DNA of 7,444 nt, from the NCBI GenBank assembly GCA_012965065.1, contig DTSX01000048.1:1914-9357 (forward strand), written 5' to 3'. The notes beneath the pieces were generated by a model, which saw nothing but the letters and a program-made list of their open reading frames with translations, was not told the DNA's origin and ran no database searches. A program made the translations under genes and the position numbers. Positions 1-4,725 of the stretch are shown in pieces. Position 1 is the first letter of the stretch, and each line of letters opens with the position of its first letter. The DNA is from Gammaproteobacteria bacterium (lineage in GTDB: Bacteria > Pseudomonadota > Gammaproteobacteria > Steroidobacterales > UBA11654).

Positions 1-518
1 TTTAAAATATAGAGATCAGGTCTTGGACTTTCTGCATTGGCCAGCAAGTCATCAACCGCTATAATGGCTTTGTCCCATTCTTCCAGTTGAAACCACAATT
101 GAGCGATTGTGTATCTAGCAGAGGAAAGCAGTCCTTCCGGTACTGCTTCTTCTTTGAGGACTTTATTGTAGTAATTGATTGCAGCTCTGTAGTCTTCTTT
201 TAGATAAGCAACGTATGCAAAAAAATAGTTGACTTGTGCTCGTTCGTAATCCGTCAGTCTTCTCAATACCAGGATTTCATTTAAAATTTCGAGGCCTTCT
301 TCCAATTGTTCTGCCTCTATTGCTTCCTGGGCAACTTGAAGTTTTTTGGCTACTTTTTCAGTCATGGCCCCTGTTTTTTTAGTTTTTCGCTTACTTTTGG
401 GGGTGTCTTCATACTCTTCCTGGGCTTGTGCAGTTGAAAAGCCAATAAATCCCTGTTGGTTGAATCCAAAAGTAGTGATTATAAAAACTAAAACCAATAC
501 ACTTATTCGCATGTCCAT
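1..518 (-). CDS. Secreted TPR-repeat protein of the TonB2 cluster (partial, C-terminus outside window)
   Basis: Open frame read right to left from ATG at 518-516 with no stop before the window edge, giving 172 codons of an incomplete protein. Residues 1-32 look like a Sec signal peptide: MDMR, a hydrophobic stretch, then Ala-Gln-Ala as a type I cleavage site before Gln-Glu. A Lys/Thr-rich linker follows (about 38-56), then helical repeats resembling TPRs at roughly 57-90, 93-126 and 133-165, with typical small and aromatic positions such as YFFAYVAYLKEDYRAAINYY. It starts one base after the tonB stop codon, so the two are almost certainly co-translated. A second in-frame ATG lies at 512-510; the first fits better because a GAG lies about 10 nt upstream. 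A TPR protein at the end of TonB2 operons is a known arrangement in Vibrio and relatives; a role as periplasmic partner of TonB or TtpC is inferred. The exact function is unknown. Confidence 0.8.
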   Translation of the reverse strand, partial: MDMRISVLVLVFIITTFGFNQQGFIGFSTAQAQEEYEDTPKSKRKTKKTGAMTEKVAKKLQVAQEAIEAEQLEEGLEILNEILVLRRLTDYERAQVNYFFAYVAYLKEDYRAAINYYNKVLKEEAVPEGLLSSARYTIAQLWFQLEEWDKAIIAVDDLLANAESPRPDLYIL

Positions 519-519
519 T

Positions 520-1155
520 TTACTGATTCTCTAATTCGAAAGTGATTTTATGCATAACACCAGGAACATCAATGGGCTGTCCGTTGATTACCCTTGGTTT
601 GTATTTGAACTTTGCTGCGGCTTTGACCGAAGCGTTGGCAAACAGGCTGCTGGTGCATTCAACAACTTTAGCACCCTTGGTGGTTCCATTTCTGGTAACC
701 GTATATTCCACAATGCAATTTCCTTCAATGCCTCTGGTTAAAGCCCGATTGGGATAAATCGGTGCGACTTTGACAATGGGCAAATACTCGCCTTCTGCAG
801 CGTTAAAACCACCTATACCTCCTACACTCACACCAACCCCGGTATCAACAGCTCCAATGCCGACTGTTTGCACCGATGCATCGATTTCATCCAACTGAGG
901 CGGGCTATCGGGAGGGGGTTGTTCTGGTTCTGGTGGTTTTTTAGGCTTTAAGGTTTTGGTCTCCAAGGATTCATCTTTTTCTATGCGAACAAAATCAACA
1001 AAACGTCCTTCGTATTTTGAGGTAATTGCACCTTTACCGGTAGCGATGAGTATTTGCATGAGCCAAAGAATTGCAAACGTCGTAAAGACAGCTGCGAGAG
1101 CAGCTAATGCAAGTCTTATTTTTGGATCTTCTGCTTGTTGAAAGGGTTCGGGCAT
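520..1155 (-). CDS. tonB: TonB2-type energy transducer
   Basis: A 211-residue protein that would carry proton-motive-force energy from the ExbB/ExbD motor to outer-membrane TonB-dependent receptors. It has a short cytoplasmic N-terminus, one membrane anchor at about 14-38 (ending FAILWLMQILIA), a Lys/Pro-rich periplasmic spacer at 68-86 (KPKKPPEPEQPPPDSPP), a Gly-rich flexible stretch at 99-117, and a C-terminal TonB domain at about 123-211. Conserved marks there are APIYPNRALTRGIEG (131-145), FKYKPRVINGQP (183-194) and the closing strand ITFELE. The short length and order after exbB-exbD fit the TonB2 subtype rather than E. coli TonB; the anchor has no His, unlike E. coli TonB His20. Cys147 and Cys167 sit in the predicted first beta hairpin. 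The start is 9 nt after the exbD stop with no clear Shine-Dalgarno, suggesting translational coupling. Co-transcribed with exbD upstream and the TPR gene downstream. Confidence 0.93.
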   Translation of the reverse strand: MPEPFQQAEDPKIRLALAALAAVFTTFAILWLMQILIATGKGAITSKYEGRFVDFVRIEKDESLETKTLKPKKPPEPEQPPPDSPPQLDEIDASVQTVGIGAVDTGVGVSVGGIGGFNAAEGEYLPIVKVAPIYPNRALTRGIEGNCIVEYTVTRNGTTKGAKVVECTSSLFANASVKAAAKFKYKPRVINGQPIDVPGVMHKITFELENQ

Positions 1156-1164
1156 GTTTATAAG

Positions 1165-1572
1165 TTAGTCTACTTCTGCCGCTATGGAGACGTTGAAAAC
1201 ACCAGCTTGGCGTGCTGAATCCATAACTAGCACCAAGGTTTCGGTAAATGCTTTTTTATCAGCCTGAATAATGACTGATCCCTCTGGATTCTCTGCGTGC
1301 ATGCGTTCGATATTGGCTCGAACCGCCCTGGGATCAATGCGTCTTCCGCTAATCCAAATTTCATTGCTTGCTCCTATTGCAACTAGAATGTTTGCACTCT
1401 CCTTTTTGACAGCAGTGGGGGCATCTGGTCGGTTGACATCTAAACCAGACTCTTTGACAAATGAAGCCGTGACAATAAAGAAAATCAACATGATGAAGAC
1501 AACATCAAGCATCGGTGTTAAATTGATCTCAGCTTCTTCTTCTTCTACGTATTGGAATAAATTTTTTCTCAT
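1165..1572 (-). CDS. exbD: ExbD2-type biopolymer transport protein
   Basis: A 135-residue inner-membrane protein of the ExbD/TolR family, the proton-channel partner of ExbB. The N-terminal cytoplasmic segment is acidic (VEEEEAEINLTP). The single membrane helix at about 21-38 opens with LTPMLDVVFIMLIFFIVT; Asp23 corresponds to the essential proton-binding Asp25 of E. coli ExbD. The remainder, about 45-135, is the periplasmic domain, with the usual strand-rich pattern ending ADKKAFTETLVLVMDSARQAG then VSIAAEVD. Length matches the family. The start is supported by GGAG at 1586-1583 (minus-strand reading), 10 nt upstream of ATG. It lies 24 nt after exbB and 9 nt before tonB. TolR is the main alternative, but the absence of tolA/tolB/pal and the presence of tonB directly downstream argue for ExbD. 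Confidence 0.94.
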   Translation of the reverse strand: MRKNLFQYVEEEEAEINLTPMLDVVFIMLIFFIVTASFVKESGLDVNRPDAPTAVKKESANILVAIGASNEIWISGRRIDPRAVRANIERMHAENPEGSVIIQADKKAFTETLVLVMDSARQAGVFNVSIAAEVD

Positions 1573-1596
1573 TTTTTATTGTCTCCACAGATTATT

Positions 1597-2118
1597 CTAA
1601 TCGTCGGTCGTTAAATTGTCTTCAAGATCTTCAACTTCTCTGCTTACTTTCTGGTTTAATACGGTTACCAAAAAAACCCCAGATAACGCTCCAACCATTC
1701 CAGCCATGGTAGGGATGGTAGCTTTGGAGACACCGGAAGCCATGGATCGGGCATTTCCTGATCCTGATATTGCCATTACATCAAACACTTCAATCATCCC
1801 CGTAACCGTTCCCATCAATCCCAGCAATGGGCAAATAGCAACCATTGTCTTTATGATGAGAAGGTATTGATTGGCAGACATGCTAAATTGAGAAATCAGC
1901 TTTTCCCGTATCGCATCTGATTCCCACGATCTTTTTTGTTCTCTATCCGCCCAAGTGGCTTGAATGCTAGATTTAAGAGATTTCAATCCCGTTCGAAAAT
2001 ACGCAAGGCGCTCCAGAATTAACATCCACATGACGAAAATCACAATTGCAATGATGTTCAGGACCGGCCCTCCCAGTTCAAGGAAGTCACGGACTGACAA
2101 TATAATGTCTTGAATCAT
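1597..2118 (-). CDS. exbB: ExbB2-type MotA/TolQ/ExbB proton channel protein
   Basis: A 173-residue inner-membrane protein, the short ExbB2 form (E. coli ExbB is longer, about 244). It has three predicted membrane segments: about 18-38 (GGPVLNIIAIVIFVMWMLIL), 85-112 and 132-155. The family signature is PLLGLMGTVTGMIEVFDVMA at 97-116, followed by SMASGVSKATIPTMAGMVGA at 125-144, which line the proton pathway with the ExbD Asp in characterised systems. The C-terminus is acidic and cytoplasmic. It begins 27 nt after the ttpC stop; only a weak Shine-Dalgarno (GAG adjacent to the ATG, a GAGG further out) is visible, so coupling to ttpC is plausible. With ExbD2 and TonB2 it should form the core motor, and TtpC is a required extra subunit in Vibrio TonB2 systems. 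Two proteins with this domain in one operon are normal for this cluster, not a recent duplication. Confidence 0.94.
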   Translation of the reverse strand: MIQDIILSVRDFLELGGPVLNIIAIVIFVMWMLILERLAYFRTGLKSLKSSIQATWADREQKRSWESDAIREKLISQFSMSANQYLLIIKTMVAICPLLGLMGTVTGMIEVFDVMAISGSGNARSMASGVSKATIPTMAGMVGALSGVFLVTVLNQKVSREVEDLEDNLTTDD

Positions 2119-2145
2119 CTCAAGCTTCTATTGAGCCATCCTCTG

Positions 2146-3513
2146 TTACAAAGAACGGCCGGCTTCTTTTTCTGAGTGTTCTGCAATAATGCCGGCACCT
2201 TGTTCTTGTATGATTTGAGTAATTCTTTTGCTTCTGCCGCTAACGACGGTATACAAAAGTGTAGTTGGGATAGCTACTGTTAGCCCCAGAACAGTTGTCA
2301 CCAGAGCTTGTGAAATACCTCCAGCCATTAGTTTTGGATCACCGGTTCCGTACAGGGTAATCGCCTGAAATGTTTTAATCATTCCTGTTACTGTTCCGAG
2401 AAGTCCCATCAGTGGCGCCACAACAGATATAACTTTGATTAGCAGAAGTCCTTTATTGAGATCCGGTGCCTCTTTAAAGACAGCTTCTGCCATTTTTAGT
2501 TCAAGGGTTTCGGTATCAACGGTTTTATTCTTCTCATACACACTCAGGACCCGGCCGAGAGGATTGTCTTCACTAATCACATCACTTTCAAGTTGAGCAG
2601 TAACTTTTCTGTCTGCATTAACCAGTTTGATTAGTCGTTCAAATGAAAGGCCAACACCAAATAAACCGAGTGCGATGACCAGATAACCTACTATTCCACC
2701 CTGTTGAATGCGTTCAATCAAATTGGGTCGTGCTACCAGTGAGCTCAAGACCCCACCCAATGTTGGATCTAAACCAAAAACAACTTTCCCTCCGGTTGAA
2801 TTAAAGAGTTCAGATGTACTGCTGGTGTATCTTCTGCCTTCGGGTTGTCTTGGAATTTCAGAGACGTTACCCGTTGTTGGTTCATAGTTAAGGTATTTGC
2901 CATCTGTAACAATATTAAAAGCACCCACTCGAACAACTGTAGTTTGATTTTTGCTGCCTTGTGTATCAATAACATCGGTGGTGAATTTAACAACCTTACC
3001 TGTTTCAGTCATCTCTCTTTGTAGTTCGAACCATAATTTTTCAATTTCTTCAATAGAAGGTAGTTTCGAACTGCTGCCGAGTTTCTTTGCTAGATTTTCA
3101 AGAAAATCTCCACGGTTTGGAAACTGGACATTGGTTAAGGAAATATCGAAGCGACTCCTGGCATCTCCTGCAACCTGTTGCATTACCCCAAACAATTCTT
3201 TTAACGCCCCCAGACGTTCGTTCAGGGTTTCAGTCAACTCGTTGAGTTCTTTTTCATTGTCTTCGAAAACATTTTCAAGTTTTGCACTGCGCTCCTCTTC
3301 TTTTACTTTAGTTGCAGTAGATTCACTAAGCAAAACTTCCTGCTGACCTCGTTTTTGCCGAAATTCATTCTCTCTTTTCTGGTTATCCGAGGCGTCTTGT
3401 GTCATGCCCTGTTCAACATTTTGCAGTAATTCATCCAGGGTGCTCGCTTTCTGGGCAGCAATTGGAAGTGATACAACAACCAATAGTCCTACAAATATTC
3501 TAAAGGTTTTCAT
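2146..3513 (-). CDS. ttpC: TtpC: secreted coiled coil fused to an ExbB-like proton channel domain
   Basis: A 455-residue protein matching TtpC, the fourth component of Vibrio-type TonB2 systems. Residues 1-20 are a signal peptide (IFVGLLVVVSLPIAA). A long, charged, Glu/Lys/Gln-rich helical region at about 25-115 looks like a coiled coil, followed by a periplasmic mixed region at 120-265. The C-terminal third is a MotA/TolQ/ExbB domain: membrane segments at about 272-292, 355-382 and 400-425, with the signature VVAPLMGLLGTVTGMIKTFQ at 364-383 and LMAGGISQALVTTVLGLTVA at 395-414. The start has a strong Shine-Dalgarno (GGAGG, 7 nt upstream) inside the end of the DUF3450 gene, and the ATG shares one base with that gene's TAA. 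In Vibrio, TtpC is needed for TonB2- but not TonB1-dependent iron uptake; that role is transferred here by family and gene order. The tail after 430 is cytoplasmic. Confidence 0.93.
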   Translation of the reverse strand: MKTFRIFVGLLVVVSLPIAAQKASTLDELLQNVEQGMTQDASDNQKRENEFRQKRGQQEVLLSESTATKVKEEERSAKLENVFEDNEKELNELTETLNERLGALKELFGVMQQVAGDARSRFDISLTNVQFPNRGDFLENLAKKLGSSSKLPSIEEIEKLWFELQREMTETGKVVKFTTDVIDTQGSKNQTTVVRVGAFNIVTDGKYLNYEPTTGNVSEIPRQPEGRRYTSSTSELFNSTGGKVVFGLDPTLGGVLSSLVARPNLIERIQQGGIVGYLVIALGLFGVGLSFERLIKLVNADRKVTAQLESDVISEDNPLGRVLSVYEKNKTVDTETLELKMAEAVFKEAPDLNKGLLLIKVISVVAPLMGLLGTVTGMIKTFQAITLYGTGDPKLMAGGISQALVTTVLGLTVAIPTTLLYTVVSGRSKRITQIIQEQGAGIIAEHSEKEAGRSL

Positions 3514-4283
3514 TATGCAGCCTCCGGTGAATCAACTGGCAGTATCACTAAATCAGGTGGAACCTGCTTCTTAGCTATTCTTAAGCCTAATTTTATTTGA
3601 TTGCGCTGACTGCTTGCATCATCCCAGGATTGAGTGCCTTGATTCCATACACCGGATATTTTTCCATCGACTGATTGGTACAGCAATGCAATTCTTCCTA
3701 TCCTTAAGAAATCTAACTCCAAAATTGCACCGTCAACGTCCAAAGTATGTTTGTAGGTTTCTATGGTACGACCGTAATCGTTTTCTATTTGGTAAGCTTC
3801 TGTCACTTTTCTGAATTTCTCAGCAACGGTCACATCTTGTCTTGACATGAGTTCTTTTAGGGCCTCTACTCGGTCGGTTCTTTCTTGATTCAAAAATGGC
3901 ACATCAAGTGAAATAAATTGTTCCAGCGAGTCAATCATCCGTGTCATGACCGGTACAATTTGCCTGTTGACAATTGCAACGTTGGCAATGGATTGTTCCA
4001 AATCAACTTTAACCCTTTCCTGGTTTTCAATTTGCAGTTCCAATAACTTGTTGTAGATTCTTAGGCCATCAATTTCTTTAAGATTGGCTCTATACTGGTC
4101 CTCCATGGATCGTGTTTGTGTTACTACTTTATCGACTCTCACCTGTGATTCTTGAGCTATAAGCGTTCTTTCCGTTTGCGTTTCCAGAATTTGACTTAAA
4201 ACTTGTGCTGGGAGAATCATTGGTATGCTGATTAGCATGAGACTAACACACACAATGGTGGTTGCACCTTGGAATATTCTCAT
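3513..4283 (-). CDS. DUF3450 family secreted coiled-coil protein, first gene of the TonB2 operon
   Basis: A 256-residue protein of the DUF3450 family, which characteristically precedes ttpC. Residues 1-26 form a signal peptide (hydrophobic 8-24, Leu-Pro-Ala cleavage context). Residues about 35-125 are heptad-like and rich in Glu, Gln, Arg and Leu, consistent with a long coiled coil. The family core is clear: LEQFISLDVPFLNQERTDR (120-138), EKFRKVTEAYQIENDYGRTI (155-174), LDFLRIGRIALLYQSVDGK (190-208) and GVWNQ (211-215). The start is supported by AGAGGA 7 nt upstream of ATG and a promoter further up. The stop TAA overlaps the ttpC ATG by one base (TAATG), which implies coupled expression. No biochemical function is established that I know of; a periplasmic role organising TtpC/TonB2 is inferred from conserved linkage. 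Family assignment is strong, function is not. Confidence 0.9.
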   Translation of the reverse strand: MRIFQGATTIVCVSLMLISIPMILPAQVLSQILETQTERTLIAQESQVRVDKVVTQTRSMEDQYRANLKEIDGLRIYNKLLELQIENQERVKVDLEQSIANVAIVNRQIVPVMTRMIDSLEQFISLDVPFLNQERTDRVEALKELMSRQDVTVAEKFRKVTEAYQIENDYGRTIETYKHTLDVDGAILELDFLRIGRIALLYQSVDGKISGVWNQGTQSWDDASSQRNQIKLGLRIAKKQVPPDLVILPVDSPEAA

Positions 4284-4346
4284 AGAAATTTCCTCTTGTG
4301 AATTAAAAGATTGGTTGGGCCTTAACCCCTAAAAAAAATCTGTAAT

Positions 4347-4375
4347 ATTATATTGAAAAGATACTCTAAACACAA
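4347..4375 (-). promoter_or_regulatory. Promoter of the DUF3450-ttpC-exbB-exbD-tonB-TPR operon
   Basis: On the minus strand a perfect -10 box TATAAT (4352-4347) lies 17 nt downstream of TTGTGT (4375-4370), which matches the first three bases of TTGACA. Transcription would begin near 4340 and give a leader of about 57 nt before the ATG at 4283, including the AGAGGA ribosome site. Boxes and spacing are seen; activity is inferred. Confidence 0.6.
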
Positions 4376-4393
4376 AATCAAATTCAGTTATTT

Positions 4394-4415
4394 ATTATTG
4401 GTATGATCATTATTG
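4394..4415. promoter_or_regulatory. Possible operator upstream of the TonB2 operon promoter (Fur-like, weak)
   Basis: ATTATTG occurs at 4394-4400 and again at 4409-4415, flanking the 8-bp palindrome ATGATCAT (4403-4410). Read on the minus strand, 4414-4396 matches the 19-bp Fur box consensus at 12 positions by my hand alignment, almost all in its first two thirds. It sits about 20 nt upstream of the -35 box of the TonB2 operon. TonB2 operons are commonly iron-regulated, which makes Fur plausible, but in AT-rich DNA such a match is not rare. Confidence 0.25.
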
Positions 4416-4482
4416 CCTGCATGGGGACTACGACAAACCCTCCTATATCTATACTATGTCCGTGTATTTATTTAACTGAGTT

Positions 4483-4499
4483 TATAATAATAGTTGACA
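4483..4499 (+). promoter_or_regulatory. Promoter elements for the ilvC-leuA-ilvE operon (choice uncertain)
   Basis: Two partial promoters are visible. A perfect TATAAT at 4483-4488 has no good -35 box at 16-18 nt, but would start transcription near 4495, about 35 nt before the leader ATG at 4530. A perfect TTGACA at 4494-4499 has only poor -10 matches at proper distance (GACCAT at 4517-4522) and would start near 4529, leaving the leader peptide without a 5' UTR. The first is favoured because it leaves room for a ribosome to load. A weak -35 suggests an activator may help. Confidence 0.4.
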
Positions 4500-4529
4500 A
4501 AAATCTTTGGATCTATGACCATTTCGTAC

Positions 4530-4634
4530 ATGAAAACTAAATTTAGAAGGCAGAAGGATCGAATTATTTCCTTGAATGTTATTCTAGGAGCACTACTGCT
4601 TCTGGATTTATATGATAATGGGGCTGAAAATTAA
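4530..4634 (+). CDS. Branched-chain amino acid leader peptide (attenuator, 34 codons)
   Basis: ATG at 4530 opens a 34-codon frame ending in TAA at 4632-4634. After a basic start (MKTKFRRQKDR), residues 12-27 read IISLNVILGALLLLDL: 11 of 16 are Ile, Leu or Val (3 Ile, 7 Leu, 1 Val), with four consecutive Leu codons CTA CTG CTT CTG at 4593-4604. A rho-independent terminator follows 25 nt after the stop and ilvC, leuA and ilvE lie beyond it. This is the classical design of ribosome-mediated attenuation known for ilvGMEDA (ilvL) and leuABCD (leuL) of enteric bacteria: shortage of charged tRNA stalls the ribosome at the control codons and prevents termination. An in-frame ATG at 4515 would add five residues (MTISY); neither start has a strong ribosome site, though GGA at 4509-4511 is nearby. 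The peptide itself probably has no function apart from being translated. Confidence 0.88.
   Translation: MKTKFRRQKDRIISLNVILGALLLLDLYDNGAEN
4583..4606 (+). promoter_or_regulatory. Hairpin over the Leu codon run (candidate pause hairpin)
   Basis: TCTAGGAGCA (4583-4592) pairs with TGCTTCTGGA (4597-4606) around the loop CTAC, giving 10 pairs including two G-U wobbles. It covers the four consecutive Leu codons of the leader peptide. In known attenuators an early hairpin pauses RNA polymerase so that the first ribosome can catch up; that role is inferred here from position. Pairing was worked out by eye, with no energy calculation. Confidence 0.5.
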
Positions 4635-4666
4635 ATTTCCTAAAGCACAAAAATAATTCAAGCCCC
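4620..4666 (+). promoter_or_regulatory. Antiterminator pairing of the ilv attenuator
   Basis: GGGGCTGAA at 4620-4628, the last codons of the leader peptide, is complementary to TTCAAGCCCC at 4657-4666, giving nine pairs with A4660 bulged. The 3' strand includes the ascending arm of the terminator (CCCC 4663-4666), so the two structures exclude each other. A ribosome finishing the leader at 4632 would cover 4620-4628 and let the terminator form; one stalled at the Leu codons 4593-4604 would leave it free. Complementarity is seen; the switch is inferred. Confidence 0.75.
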
Positions 4667-4688
4667 GCCGAATAGCGGGGTTTTTTTT
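4660..4688 (+). terminator. Intrinsic terminator of the ilv leader
   Basis: CCCCGC (4663-4668) and GCGGGG (4675-4680) form a six-pair GC stem around the loop CGAATA, extendable by G4662-T4681, A4661-T4682 and A4660-T4683. Eight T follow directly (4681-4688). It lies between the leader peptide stop and ilvC, 37 nt before the ilvC ATG, so it must be read through for ilvC expression; hence it is an attenuator and not the end of an upstream gene, as nothing else is transcribed into it on this strand. Confidence 0.92.
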
Positions 4689-4725
4689 AGTAACAACAGA
4701 ACAAATAATTTATGAGGTACCAGCA

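Noticed and set aside
346..534. Plus-strand frame of 62 codons near the left end
   Set aside because: It is antisense to the N-terminus of the TPR protein, which has a signal peptide and repeat pattern; no ribosome site or recognisable protein.
2119..2135. Inverted repeat CTCAA / TTGAG between ttpC and exbB
   Set aside because: Only five pairs with a seven-base loop and no T-run; too weak for a terminator, and it lies inside a co-transcribed operon.
2951..3346. Plus-strand frame of 131 codons
   Set aside because: Ser/Phe-rich antisense shadow of the Glu/Lys-rich coiled coil of TtpC; composition is that of a reverse complement, not of a real protein.
1597..3513. Two MotA/TolQ/ExbB-domain genes side by side as a possible recent duplication
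   Set aside because: TtpC has its own long periplasmic extension and signal peptide, and the pair is the standard arrangement of TonB2 clusters.
4517..4522. GACCAT as -10 box paired with TTGACA at 4494-4499
   Set aside because: Only three of six bases match TATAAT, and it would start the transcript at the leader ATG itself; kept only as an alternative.
4283..4530. A further small gene, RNA gene or novel system in the divergent spacer
   Set aside because: No frame with a ribosome site, no tRNA-like cloverleaf, no repeat array and no second GC-rich hairpin were seen outside the attenuator.
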